DNA from: an uncultured Verrucomicrobiota bacterium
Lineage (GTDB): Bacteria > Verrucomicrobiota > Verrucomicrobiia > Opitutales > Opitutaceae
DNA length: 40,691 bases
Assembly (NCBI GenBank): GCA_903856725.1
Contig: CAIOCT010000037.1
Location: forward strand, 1 to 40,691
Direction of reading: 5' to 3'
A program made the position numbers and the translations under genes. The first letter of the stretch is position 1. Each line of letters starts with the position of its first letter. Below, in pieces: positions 15,687 through 24,827 of this stretch. The notes under the pieces were generated by a model. The model was not told the origin of the DNA. It searched no databases and saw nothing but the letters and a program-made list of their open reading frames with translations.

Positions 15687-17603
15687 TTAAGGCTTGGGCT
15701 CTTCAATCACTGGCACCACCGGAACTTCGGCGGCAGCGACCGGCTCGGAAGCAGTCGCCACAACTTCCGCAGCTGGGGCGGTGACCACCGCCGCAGCTGG
15801 GGCCGCAGCGGCACTCGGGGCCTCAGGGAAATCAACTGGGTCGTTCTCGTCTTCGCCGGCCTCAGCGCGCTTAGCGGCTTGGGGAGCCATCGGCGGTGGG
15901 GCAAACAACTTACCGTCAGAGAACTCGGTGACGTAGCCTTCCATGACGAGCCAGCGAAGATCATTGCTCATCTTGCGCAGCTTTTCTGACTGCTCAGGCG
16001 TCAAAACAACGGCTGGGGCTACAGGCTCGGCGGCCGGAACAGCGGCAGCCGGCGCCGCTACGGGAATTTCGATCGAAAGAAAACCCTTCGGCAGATCTTT
16101 GATGTGCACCATCGGATTTTTCTCAATAAAATCGATGAGCTTAGTGATGGTCTCGGAAAATACTTGGCCCGGGATTCGGAAGCGGCGTTTAACGGCGCAG
16201 ACATACGAGACGCCGCGGGAGCCTTTCTTGAAGATCGTAAAACTCTCGCGGCGCAGACGACCGCGGAGCGCGTTAGCGGTGTCGAGGGGGAAACGACGCT
16301 GGCGTTCGACGTGGCCTTCCAGCGCACGACGAATTTCTCCAGGAGGTAATTTCTCAATCAATTTGCCTTGAAAACGCACATTCTCGACAGCGCGCACTAA
16401 TTTGTCGCGGACGTTAGCGAGTAGATGCAAGCGAGCTTCCTCAACGGTGTCGAAACTGATTGGCGCAGGTGCGTCCGGCGCAGGTGTCTCTGCAACGGGG
16501 GCCGAGGCCTGAGGGGCGACTGCCTCCGTAACGTTAGCATCAGCGGGAGCCGCCACTTCACTCGCGGCCACGACGGGCGCTTTTGCCGCCGGAGTTTTCC
16601 ACGTGTAGCGCGTGGCTTTTTTCATTTTTTCCATCCAAGCGGCGAGCACCTCAGGTTCGCGGGCTGAGATAATGCTTTCACGGAAGCGCTCAAACGGCAT
16701 GCGACTGAGTTTAGCCTCATGGTGCTGCTGTAAAACTTGCTGATAACGATGATGATTCGGTGGCCCGAGCAATTCACCCGTAATTCCACATTTATTAATG
16801 ATGGGGAAATTTCCTTTCGGGGCTTCGATCTCCACTTCCTGCATGTCGAAAAACGCGCCGAGATTATTACTCAAGACGTGTTGGATCGCTGCCTCCTCCG
16901 TATCGAAAGGCAGATGATCAGGCAAAGACATGTACATCGGGTTGAGCTTTTCCTGTGAAGGCTTGCTCGCCGACTCCGTCGAACCTTCGGCAGCGGCCGC
17001 CCCTTCTGGAGCGCGGCTCTGACGCATTGGCCGCTCAGCGCGAGCGCGCTGTAGCACGACAATAAAGCGGTCATTTTTCTCTAAGACGGCTTTCGTAATC
17101 TCAAACAGCTGGTAGGTACGACAGGAGGCACGGACCGCCTTCACCATGGCGGCGAAGCCCGTATCCTCGGGATAGCAGGTCGCCACAAAATAAGGGCTAA
17201 TGTAAGGACCCCGCTCAAATGACTGACCACCGCCCTCGCGGCGATCTTCACCATGAAAATCTTGACGACGGTCACCCGCTTGAGGAGCTCCGCGGTCGAA
17301 GCGGCGACGTTCGCCACCTTGAGGCTGACCTTCCCGACTCGGAGCGCCAGGGGCGAAACCAGCCCCACCCGGAGTGGGGCCACTCGGTTTTTGAAACGAG
17401 CGCCGGTCACGGGGCGGCGCCCCATGCCCACCACCGTCATCGCGGCGGCCGGGGCGATCGAAATCGCGTTCACGGCGTCCGCCAGGGGACACGGGCTTAA
17501 CTTCAGACCACTGGGTGCCGAAGCTGAAGGATTGCAACTGACTCAGGTCGAGTTTGTTTAAACCAGAGTCGTTGGATTCGTTGGCAGGCTTGATATCGTC
17601 CAT
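15687..17603 (-). CDS. Large uncharacterised protein with Arg/Gly-rich N-terminal region
   Basis: I chose the ATG at 17603 (638 residues). The frame stays open further, with an alternative ATG at 17705 preceded by a GAGG, and would then run into tRNA-Leu, so the far N-terminus is not real. Residues about 38-132 are rich in Arg, Gly, Asp and Pro, like low-complexity RGG-type RNA-binding segments. Two more ordered parts follow, about 133-335 and 385-500, separated by an Ala/Pro linker. The second part contains repeated basic stretches. The C-terminus is an Ala/Pro/Val/Glu-rich tail. I recognise no domain. The composition suggests an RNA- or nucleic-acid-associated protein, but this is inference only. 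Confidence 0.75.
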   Translation of the reverse strand: MDDIKPANESNDSGLNKLDLSQLQSFSFGTQWSEVKPVSPGGRRERDFDRPGRRDDGGGHGAPPRDRRSFQKPSGPTPGGAGFAPGAPSREGQPQGGERRRFDRGAPQAGDRRQDFHGEDRREGGGQSFERGPYISPYFVATCYPEDTGFAAMVKAVRASCRTYQLFEITKAVLEKNDRFIVVLQRARAERPMRQSRAPEGAAAAEGSTESASKPSQEKLNPMYMSLPDHLPFDTEEAAIQHVLSNNLGAFFDMQEVEIEAPKGNFPIINKCGITGELLGPPNHHRYQQVLQQHHEAKLSRMPFERFRESIISAREPEVLAAWMEKMKKATRYTWKTPAAKAPVVAASEVAAPADANVTEAVAPQASAPVAETPAPDAPAPISFDTVEEARLHLLANVRDKLVRAVENVRFQGKLIEKLPPGEIRRALEGHVERQRRFPLDTANALRGRLRRESFTIFKKGSRGVSYVCAVKRRFRIPGQVFSETITKLIDFIEKNPMVHIKDLPKGFLSIEIPVAAPAAAVPAAEPVAPAVVLTPEQSEKLRKMSNDLRWLVMEGYVTEFSDGKLFAPPPMAPQAAKRAEAGEDENDPVDFPEAPSAAAAPAAAVVTAPAAEVVATASEPVAAAEVPVVPVIEEPKP

Positions 17604-17787
17604 GAAGGGCGGAAAACGGGCGTAGTTAACCCGTGTAATTGCGGAGGTGTGCTTGGTGATCCGCAACATCAGGTCAGATGTGCGGGAAGGTCTTAGTTTG
17701 CCCATATAAGAAACCTCGAAGCAAGCGCATTTCGGGGCTTTACAAGCCGGAATGGATTTACCTATCTCACCCTTCCAAAGTTGGAAT

Positions 17788-17872
17788 GCTCGGGTGGTGG
17801 AATTGGTAGACACACACGTTTGAGGTGCGTGTGCCGTAAGGCGTGCAGGTTCGAGTCCTGTCCCGAGCACCA
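17788..17872 (+). tRNA. tRNA-Leu (anticodon GAG)
   Basis: The 85-nt cloverleaf has acceptor stem GCTCGGG/CCCGAGC, an anticodon stem CACGT/GCGTG around loop TTGAGGT (anticodon GAG), a long class II variable arm GCC-GTAA-GGC, T-arm GCAGG-TTCGAGT-CCTGT, and an encoded CCA end. It is divergent from the Arg/Gly-rich gene. Confidence 0.97.
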
Positions 17873-17873
17873 C

Positions 17874-17892
17874 TTTTCCTCAATGAGGAAAT
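17874..17892 (+). terminator. Short hairpin after tRNA-Leu
   Basis: TTTCCTC and GAGGAAA pair around an AAT loop a few bases after the tRNA end. No T-run follows, so its role as a terminator is uncertain. Confidence 0.35.
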
Positions 17893-18060
17893 CGGCAACC
17901 GTGAATGGCTTCCAGCTGCAGAAATCACGCTACTCGAGCGCACGGCTTCTTTGCTGCGAAAACAACCCGAGCAGTTACGGGTCTAGATATGACGAAGATC
18001 CTCCCCAACACATTTGACCGGTGAATTAAATCGCACGATAGTGCATAACGCCTCTTAGCC

Positions 18061-18978
18061 ATGAACCCCCACTCGATCAAACAGGCCCTGCTGGAATCTT
18101 ACGCTCGGGATGGGGGCATTAACCATCTCGATGGAGTCAATTTGCCATCTCAGGACAGCGTGGCGGAGCTCGCTCGTGATTTCATGCATCTGCTGTTTCC
18201 CGGCTACTTCGAACAGACCAGCCTAGCCCAAAAAGATGTCCCCGCCTGGTTGGATCGCCTCTTGGCCAAAATTGACCAGCGCCTCACTACAGAATTAGAA
18301 AAAAGCCTACGCTTCTCACGTGATGCCGAACCCACGACCAATGCCCGGCGTATCGCCACTAATCTTCTCAGCCAATTACCCACAATCCGCCGCATCGTGC
18401 AAACCGACGTCACCGCGGCCTATCAAGGCGACCCAGCGGCTCGGAGTGTAGAAGAAATCATCGTCGCTTACCCGTGCGTCCTCGCCATTTCCCTGCAGAG
18501 GATCGCGCACGTGCTCTACAAGTTGCAAGTCCCCCTACTGCCACGAATGCTCACCGAATACGGGCATGAGCGCACGGGGGTGGACATTCATCCGGGCGCC
18601 CAAATTGATACCCATTTTTTTATCGATCACTGCGCTGGGGTCGTGATTGGAGAGACCGCCACCATCGGCCAACATGTAAAACTTTATCAAGGCGTAACGT
18701 TGGGCGCTAAATCATTCGAGGTTGATGGCGCCGGCCTCCCCATCAAAGGCGGCAAACGCCATCCCGATATTGAAGATCATGTAACCATTTACGCGCATGC
18801 CACCATCCTTGGCGGCGATACACGTATCGGGGCGCATACGGTGATTGGCGGTAATGTCTGGTTACTCGAATCCGTACCGGCACACAGTATTGCCTATTAT
18901 AAAGGCGAAGATCTCGTCATTCGCCCTCGGCAGAAAAAAGAAACGCTCGGCGTGGATGCTAGCGACTGGACGATTTAA
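18061..18978 (+). CDS. cysE: Serine O-acetyltransferase (EpsC/CysE type)
   Basis: This 305-residue protein has a helical N-terminal domain and a C-terminal left-handed beta-helix built from hexapeptide repeats. The helix runs through IHPGAQIDTHFFIDHCAGVVIGET, then GVTLGAK, then the KRHPDIEDHVTIYAHATILGG segment. The active-site His residues of serine acetyltransferases fall in DHCAG and KRHP. It transfers acetyl from acetyl-CoA to serine, the committed step to cysteine. The longer N-terminus matches the EpsC-type group rather than E. coli CysE. No cysK is adjacent. Confidence 0.93.
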   Translation: MNPHSIKQALLESYARDGGINHLDGVNLPSQDSVAELARDFMHLLFPGYFEQTSLAQKDVPAWLDRLLAKIDQRLTTELEKSLRFSRDAEPTTNARRIATNLLSQLPTIRRIVQTDVTAAYQGDPAARSVEEIIVAYPCVLAISLQRIAHVLYKLQVPLLPRMLTEYGHERTGVDIHPGAQIDTHFFIDHCAGVVIGETATIGQHVKLYQGVTLGAKSFEVDGAGLPIKGGKRHPDIEDHVTIYAHATILGGDTRIGAHTVIGGNVWLLESVPAHSIAYYKGEDLVIRPRQKKETLGVDASDWTI

Positions 18979-19029
18979 TAATTTGATTTCGAGGCAGCCC
19001 ACGCGTCAGTTTCGCGCAGGCAATCTAGA

Positions 19030-20091
19030 TTACTGGCGCTGACGCTCGGCTAAAGCTCGGGCAATTTCCCCGGCAAAAAATGGCCCACGGTAAATCAAAC
19101 CAGTATAAAGCTGAACCAACGACGCCCCTGCGTCCATTTTTTCGCCAGCCGAAACCTCGTCCATAATACCACCAACGCCGATGATGGGGAGACGTCCTTG
19201 CGTCGTCCGCGCGATATAATTAATAATCTCAGTAGAGCGCGACCGTACCGGCCGCCCGCTCAATCCGCCCGTTTGGTTAGCCGTGGCAAGTGTGCCAGGT
19301 CGCGCCAGCGTCGTGTTGGTCGCAATGATTCCATCCAACTTCAGCTCAGCGATCACGCCCAGCGCGGCATCGATTTGCGAAAAAGTGAGATCCGGCGCGA
19401 TCTTCAGTAATAATGGGCGGCGGGCTCGGCCCGCTGCGACGCGCCTCTGATTCTCTGCCACCAGCGCAGCAAGTAACGGTTTCAGCCAAGCCGCATCCTG
19501 TAATTCGCGCAACCCCGGAGTGTTCGGGCTACTCACATTAACAACGAGATAATCGGCGTGATCCGCGAGCAATCGGAAGCTACCGAGATAATCTTCGGTC
19601 GCTTGATCGAGCGTCGCTACTTTACTTTTACCTAAATTAATTCCCAACGGAATTTGCCGTTGGCCAGGCCCCGGCAATCGAGCCAGCCGGGCCGCTAGGG
19701 CGGCCGCTCCCGCATTATTGAAACCCAGGCGATTAATCACTGCCCCCTCCGCGGGGTAGCGAAAGGCCCGTGGGCGCGGATTACCTGGCTGGGCATGTAA
19801 TGTAACCGTCCCAATTTCTACGTGCCCAAAGCCCAACGCAGCGGCCGCGGGCCAAGCCCAACCATTTTTATCAAAACCGGCGGCTAGACCAACTGCGTTA
19901 GGAAATTTAAGCCCACAAAAATCAATCGGCCGATAGGCAGCTGCGGGCAATTGCTGAATCCGTTCCAGAATAGCACAGAGCGGACGAACTCGCCCCAGAA
20001 GGGCGAGCGCGTGGACGCTCAGCTCATGAGCCTGCTCTGGATCGAGGCGGAAGAGTGCCGGTTTGATTGCGTTTTGGTAAAGCCAACCCAT
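19030..20091 (-). CDS. pyrD: Quinone-dependent dihydroorotate dehydrogenase (class 2)
   Basis: I prefer the ATG at 20091 (353 residues), which fits the family start (short membrane helix, then LFRLDPEQAHEL). An ATG at 20109 is also possible. Motifs are GLAAGFDKNG, GFGHVEIGTVT, NRLGFNN, VVNVSSPNTPGLR with the catalytic Ser, LLKIAPDLT, ATNTT and VGGIMDEVSAGEKMDAGAS for FMN phosphate binding. It oxidises dihydroorotate with quinone as acceptor at the membrane. It is separate from the pyrRBC operon, as is common. Confidence 0.97.
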   Translation of the reverse strand: MGWLYQNAIKPALFRLDPEQAHELSVHALALLGRVRPLCAILERIQQLPAAAYRPIDFCGLKFPNAVGLAAGFDKNGWAWPAAAALGFGHVEIGTVTLHAQPGNPRPRAFRYPAEGAVINRLGFNNAGAAALAARLARLPGPGQRQIPLGINLGKSKVATLDQATEDYLGSFRLLADHADYLVVNVSSPNTPGLRELQDAAWLKPLLAALVAENQRRVAAGRARRPLLLKIAPDLTFSQIDAALGVIAELKLDGIIATNTTLARPGTLATANQTGGLSGRPVRSRSTEIINYIARTTQGRLPIIGVGGIMDEVSAGEKMDAGASLVQLYTGLIYRGPFFAGEIARALAERQRQ

Positions 20092-20303
20092 GGGCGGAAA
20101 CGCTGGCATTTCTGCGCTAAGTTACAAGCGCGCGCCGGCGACCCGAGGGCAAAATCTTTGATCTTGTTATTTCAGCCCTCCGGCCCACCCTGCCGCCAAA
20201 AATTTCCCTACGAGCTCGGCCGTAAAAGAATTTATGCGATTATGCGTTTCAAGATTTGACAAGGACGGAACCGAACCCTTTTCGTGCAGCGAATTCTAAC
20301 TAT

Positions 20304-21068
20304 ATGGCGAAAGGAACTCCTCTTCTTGAATGGTGCATTGTCCGGCTCGGTGACGACCACAATTGGTGGGTCGGTGAAACGAGCGACCCCGTCCACTGGG
20401 ACGTAGACGGCCTCAGCATAATCGATCCGCGGCAAGTGGATCATATCATTGAGCTGGTTGAACCGCTCCGCGAATACGGCTTCGACGCCAATCTTTTCGA
20501 ACGAGCCTTCATCCCCTTCCGCATTAACAAGGATCTTGGCAAAGGCCGCGTCCGGCTCGCTCGGACCAAACAGCCTTTACTCGAATCGGAAGAAAAACTT
20601 TTTGCCCTGCCAGATGTGATCGATGAAGAAAATGGGCCCTACGCCGATTTTCTCGACCACATCACCCGCCTCCGTGTTAAGCTGCTTAATGATCTTCTCG
20701 ATTTTGAGGAGAAACTCACCATCGACGAGGTGGAAGACCAACTTCGCGAAGCTCAAAATAACGATTTCATCGAGGGCAAAGCCGTCCATCTCTTTCAGGA
20801 AATCACGGCCATCCTCGATTTCATGCCAGCCGGTCACGGCGACGATGAGGACGAAAATCAAAAGCGCTCTGCTGAAGATGAGGATGATGATCTTCCTGAG
20901 GTGGAAGAAGGCGAAGAAGCCAAACTCAAGGGCGACGCTTCACTGAAATGGGATGACGATGAGGAAGAAGGCGACGCCAAGCCGGAAAAAGAAGATAAAG
21001 ATTCTGAAGACGATGATGGCGACGATGCTGAGGAAAAACCTAGCCGCGGTAAACGCAGCCGCGGTTAA
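20304..21068 (+). CDS. Uncharacterised protein with acidic low-complexity C-terminal tail
   Basis: The frame from ATG 20304 gives 254 residues. A TTG at 20256 in the same frame is less likely. Residues 1 to about 180 look folded (WCIVRLGDDHNWWVG and later helices). The last 70 or so residues are dominated by Asp, Glu and Lys and end in a basic GKRSRG. I recognise no domain. Acidic tails of this kind occur in proteins that bind basic partners, such as ribosomal or DNA-binding proteins, but nothing here proves it. It lies divergent from pyrD and upstream of the export lipoprotein. Confidence 0.8.
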   Translation: MAKGTPLLEWCIVRLGDDHNWWVGETSDPVHWDVDGLSIIDPRQVDHIIELVEPLREYGFDANLFERAFIPFRINKDLGKGRVRLARTKQPLLESEEKLFALPDVIDEENGPYADFLDHITRLRVKLLNDLLDFEEKLTIDEVEDQLREAQNNDFIEGKAVHLFQEITAILDFMPAGHGDDEDENQKRSAEDEDDDLPEVEEGEEAKLKGDASLKWDDDEEEGDAKPEKEDKDSEDDDGDDAEEKPSRGKRSRG

Positions 21069-21178
21069 TCGAGCCGAGTGAGCCCCACTGAGGAAATCTC
21101 ACTCTGATCATCCTAAGGTCAGCCCCAGTAAAAGGTTTATTGCCACGCCGAGGGCAATCAATCAGTTACGTTTCACGC

Positions 21179-21784
21179 ATGCCATCGCTTTGCTGGAAAC
21201 GCCTCTCGGCACCTCTCATCGCCCTCGCTTTGGGGGGCTGCGTAACTGCTGGGCCAAGCCCGGAGACCCAGACACCGCTCGGCAATCCCAAGATAGCCGC
21301 GCCCATGCTTTCGGCCCAATTGCGGCCGGGCGACACGATGATGGTTTCTCTGCTCGGCATTCCTGAGCCCAGCAACAACAATGTTCAAATCGATGAACAA
21401 GGTCGCATTCGCCTGCAATATATTGGGGCAGTCACCGCGGCTGGACTGACCGCCTCCGAGCTATCCCAGAGTATTCGCGATGCCTACATCACCAAAAAAT
21501 TCTATCAAACTCTCGATGTCTCGGTAAATGTCACGGAACGGTACATTTATATTGGAGGAGAAGTGCAGCGGCCAGGGCGGATCATTTGGTCACCAGACCT
21601 CACGCTCGCTAAAGCCGTGCAGTCAGCCGGCGGGTTCACGCTCTATGCGAAAGAATCTCGCGTTACCCTCACGCGCGATCGTAAAGCTGCTGATTTTGAT
21701 GTGCAGTTAGCCCAACACCAACCCGAGCAAGACCCCCTGCTTTTCCCCGGGGATTCGATCCAAGTCCCCCGCTCAGCATTTTAA
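21179..21784 (+). CDS. Polysaccharide biosynthesis/export lipoprotein (Wza-like)
   Basis: I chose ATG 21179 (201 residues) because it starts a lipoprotein signal: hydrophobic core, then the lipobox LGGC near residues 17-20. A TTG start at 21140 would bury it. The body shows the Poly_export segment (LRPGDTMMVSLLGIPEPSNNNV, then IDEQGRIRLQYIGAV) and one following SLBB-like stretch (IYIGGEVQRPGRI). Wza-type proteins form outer-membrane channels for capsule or exopolysaccharide. This one is short, with a single SLBB-like unit, and no polymerase, Wzc kinase or glycosyltransferase is next to it. Confidence 0.88.
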   Translation: MPSLCWKRLSAPLIALALGGCVTAGPSPETQTPLGNPKIAAPMLSAQLRPGDTMMVSLLGIPEPSNNNVQIDEQGRIRLQYIGAVTAAGLTASELSQSIRDAYITKKFYQTLDVSVNVTERYIYIGGEVQRPGRIIWSPDLTLAKAVQSAGGFTLYAKESRVTLTRDRKAADFDVQLAQHQPEQDPLLFPGDSIQVPRSAF

Positions 21785-21833
21785 TTTAAACCTATCCGAC
21801 TAAATTTTCCGACGAAAACCAACCCACTACCCC

Positions 21834-23294
21834 ATGAGTCTGTTCCAAACTAAATCGATCGAGTCCCTCCAAAAAGAAGCCGCGGCTGATGTCGGCCTTC
21901 GCCGCAGTCTCTCGCGCATGAATCTCGTTAGCCTCGGCATCGGCGCAATTATCGGTGCAGGGATTTTCGTCCTCACCGGTCAAGCGGCCGCGCAATATGC
22001 GGGTCCCGCCATCGCCATTTCTTTTGTGATCTCAGGGCTCGGCTGTTTGTTTGCCGGACTTTGTTATGCAGAATTTGCCGCCATGATTCCGATCTCCGGC
22101 AGCGCCTACACGTATTCTTACGCGACCCTCGGAGAATTTTTCGCCTGGATCATCGGCTGGGATTTAATCCTCGAATATCTTTTTGTCGCTCCCACCGTCG
22201 CCGTTGGCTGGTCCGGTCACTTCGTAGCCTTTTTGAAGGAATTTAACATCGTCCTGCCAGTCCATTTGACCCAAGCGCCTTTCGATTATGTCAATGGCCA
22301 CCTCGTCAGCACGGGCCACCTCATGAATCTCCCTGCCGTTGGGATCATTGCCATGCTGACTTGGCTCCTGGTGATTGGCATCAAAGAATCAGCCACCTTT
22401 AATAATTACATGGTCGTCACTAAGGTGTCCGTCCTGTTGGCCATTATCGGCTTTGGTATTTGGTATCTCCTCGGCCACCACGATCTAGCTGTAAAAAACT
22501 GGACCCCTTTCATTCCCGCCAACACCGGGACTTATGGTCAGTTTGGTTGGAGCGGAATTTTCAAGGGCGCGGCCGTTATTTTCTTCGCCTACATCGGATT
22601 CGATGCCGTCTCTACGGCCGCGCAAGAAGCCAAAAATCCTCAAAAGGATATGCCCATGGGCATCGTCGGTTCTTTGCTCATCTGCACGGTGCTCTTCATC
22701 ACGATCTCGGTCATCTTAACGGGTATGTCGAAATATACGGAGCTGAATAACGCCGCTCCGGTCGTGAATGCCTTACAAGCGGCTGGGGCCCCCCTCGCCC
22801 TGCGCTTTGTCGTAGAAATCGCGGCCATCGCCGGCCTCAGCTCAGTTATTTTGGTCATGTTACTAGGCCAACCCCGCATCTTCTTCTCGATGGCTAATGA
22901 TGGCCTACTCCCCGCAGTCTTCGCCAAGGTGCACCCACGCTTTAAGACCCCCTACGTGACCACAATTATAACGGGGGTTCTTTCAGCGATTCTCGGCGGA
23001 CTGATGCCGCTTTCGATCTTGGGTGAAATGGTTTCGATCGGAACCCTTTTTGCTTTCGTCATTGTTTGCATCAGCATCGTCGTGCTGCGCAAAACTCGGC
23101 CCGACGCCCCGCGGCCATTTCGAACCCCACTCGTACCGCTGGTACCAATTCTAGGCGCGGGCATTTGTTTTTTACAAATGTATGCTCTGCCTGCCGATAC
23201 TTGGTGGCGGCTGGTTATCTGGATGGCAGTCGGCATCGCGATTTATTTCGGCTATAGTCGCCACCACAGCAAATTAAACAAATCGGGCCGATAA
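21834..23294 (+). CDS. APC-family amino acid permease (copy 1)
   Basis: This 486-residue protein has about twelve transmembrane segments. The helix-1 motif LGIGAIIGAGIFVLTG marks the amino acid-polyamine-organocation superfamily, near the YfnA/cationic amino acid transporter group. The conserved GFDAVSTAAQEAKNPQKDMP segment is also typical. Substrate is not predictable from sequence. The next gene is a close paralogue starting 1 bp after this stop codon, so the pair is an operon. Confidence 0.93.
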   Translation: MSLFQTKSIESLQKEAAADVGLRRSLSRMNLVSLGIGAIIGAGIFVLTGQAAAQYAGPAIAISFVISGLGCLFAGLCYAEFAAMIPISGSAYTYSYATLGEFFAWIIGWDLILEYLFVAPTVAVGWSGHFVAFLKEFNIVLPVHLTQAPFDYVNGHLVSTGHLMNLPAVGIIAMLTWLLVIGIKESATFNNYMVVTKVSVLLAIIGFGIWYLLGHHDLAVKNWTPFIPANTGTYGQFGWSGIFKGAAVIFFAYIGFDAVSTAAQEAKNPQKDMPMGIVGSLLICTVLFITISVILTGMSKYTELNNAAPVVNALQAAGAPLALRFVVEIAAIAGLSSVILVMLLGQPRIFFSMANDGLLPAVFAKVHPRFKTPYVTTIITGVLSAILGGLMPLSILGEMVSIGTLFAFVIVCISIVVLRKTRPDAPRPFRTPLVPLVPILGAGICFLQMYALPADTWWRLVIWMAVGIAIYFGYSRHHSKLNKSGR

Positions 23295-23295
23295 C

Positions 23296-24744
23296 GTGAG
23301 TCTGCTACGCACCAAAAGCCTCGCTTCCCTCCAAGTTGAAGCCGCGGCTGATCACGGCTATAAACGCACCTTAGGGCCGCTCAGCCTAATTAGCTTGGGC
23401 ATCGGCTCCGTGGTGGGCGCCGGTATTTTTGTACAGACTGGCCAAGCGGCCGCGCTCTACGGCGGTCCGGCGATCGCCATTTCTTTTATCATCTCCGGCA
23501 TCGCCTGCCTCTTGGCGGGGCTATGCTACGCTGAACTGGCAGCGATGATCCCCGTCTCAGGGAGCGCTTACACCTATACTTATGGCAGCTTAGGCGAAAT
23601 CTTTGCTTGGATCGTCGGCTGGTGCCTAATTCTAGAATACCTTTTTTCGGGCGCCGCGGTGGCGGTCAGTTGGTCCGGCGCGACGCGTGACATCCTGGCA
23701 GAATTTAATCTGGTGCTGCCGCCCGTCATGGCCAGTGCTCCACTCGACGTCGTTAACGGACACCTCGTAACCACGGGGGCATTGATTAATTTTCCCGCGG
23801 TTTTTATCTCACTCGCACTCACCTACGTCCTGTATATCGGGATCAAAGAATCAGCTCATTTCAACAATCTGATGGTGCTAATCAAGGTCGGCGTCCTGCT
23901 CGCGCTCATCGGATATGGAATGTGGTATTTCAGCGGACACAGCGAGCTGGTCCGCGCCAACTGGACTCCTTTTATCCCCGCTAATTCCGGCGTCTTCGGC
24001 GAACATGGCTGGAGTGGTATCTTCCGCGGAGCTGGGGCAATCTTCTTTGCTTACGTGGGCTTCGACTGTGTTTCCTCCGCCGCCCAGGAGACAAAAAACC
24101 CGCAACGCGACCTCCCCATTGGTTTGCTCGGGACGCTGCTCATCGTTTCTTTTCTCTTCATCGCGGTATCATTAGTGCTCACTGGGCTCGTGCACTACTC
24201 CAAGCTCAACGTCGATGCCCCCTTCATCTACGCCCTGCAGCAGGTGCAAGCGCCGGCTCTCTTTCGCTATTTAATTGAAGCGGCCACGCTCGCTGGCCTT
24301 ACGTCAGTCATCTTGGTCTCCCTCCTCGGCCAACCCCGCATTTTCTTTGCGATGGCCAAGGATGGGCTCCTGCCCGCGACCTTCGCTAAGATACATCCAA
24401 AACACGGTACCCCACACGTAACCACGTGGATCACCGGTATCGCGTGCGCCGTTATTTCCGGTTTATTTCCGCTGAATCTTCTGGGCGAACTGATCTCAAT
24501 CGGAACTTTACTGGCCTTTGCCCTCGTCTGCGCAGGCGTGCTGGTGCTCCGTCGCACCGAACCCCAGGCGCCACGCTCTTTTCGGACTCCTTGGGTGCCC
24601 TTTGTGCCCATCTTGGGTATTGTGATCTGCATCGCCCAAATGTTCGCGCTGCCCACCATCACTTGGCTCAACCTAACAATTTGGCTGGCCCTCGGTTTCA
24701 TGGTCTACTTCGGCTACAGTCGCCAGCACAGCAAGCTGCGCTAA
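23296..24744 (+). CDS. APC-family amino acid permease (copy 2)
   Basis: The 482-residue frame starts at GTG 23296, one base after the upstream permease, so translation is probably coupled. It shares the N-terminal pattern (SLLRTKSLASLQVEAAAD), the LGIGSVVGAGIFVQTG helix-1 motif, and the GFDCVSSAAQETKNPQRDLP segment with the first copy. The two arose by tandem duplication. Differences concentrate in the loop after helix 4 and in helices 8-10, so substrates may have diverged. Confidence 0.93.
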   Translation: MSLLRTKSLASLQVEAAADHGYKRTLGPLSLISLGIGSVVGAGIFVQTGQAAALYGGPAIAISFIISGIACLLAGLCYAELAAMIPVSGSAYTYTYGSLGEIFAWIVGWCLILEYLFSGAAVAVSWSGATRDILAEFNLVLPPVMASAPLDVVNGHLVTTGALINFPAVFISLALTYVLYIGIKESAHFNNLMVLIKVGVLLALIGYGMWYFSGHSELVRANWTPFIPANSGVFGEHGWSGIFRGAGAIFFAYVGFDCVSSAAQETKNPQRDLPIGLLGTLLIVSFLFIAVSLVLTGLVHYSKLNVDAPFIYALQQVQAPALFRYLIEAATLAGLTSVILVSLLGQPRIFFAMAKDGLLPATFAKIHPKHGTPHVTTWITGIACAVISGLFPLNLLGELISIGTLLAFALVCAGVLVLRRTEPQAPRSFRTPWVPFVPILGIVICIAQMFALPTITWLNLTIWLALGFMVYFGYSRQHSKLR

Positions 24745-24759
24745 GGGCGACTTAGATCA

Positions 24760-24802
24760 CCCGCTTGATCAAGCGGGGATTCACTCGACCGCAGAGGCGG
24801 TC
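24760..24802. terminator. Two adjacent hairpins between permease 2 and hemB
   Basis: A perfect 18-bp palindrome, CCCGCTTGATCAAGCGGG (24760-24777), is followed by GACCGC-AGAG-GCGGTC (24787-24802). They lie between convergent genes, so termination in both directions is likely, although T-runs are weak. Confidence 0.5.
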
Positions 24803-24827
24803 TGTAAAGAAAAACCCCGACTTGGCG

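Noticed and set aside
17604-17873. N-terminal extension of the Arg/Gly-rich protein to 17873
   Set aside because: It runs antisense through tRNA-Leu; only the ATGs at 17603 or 17705 are reasonable starts.
17781-18017. 78-residue plus-strand frame around tRNA-Leu
   Set aside because: It is mostly tRNA sequence translated by chance.
20256-20303. TTGACA at 20256 as a -35 promoter box for the acidic-tailed gene
   Set aside because: No acceptable -10 hexamer lies at 16-18 bp spacing, and the ATG is too close.
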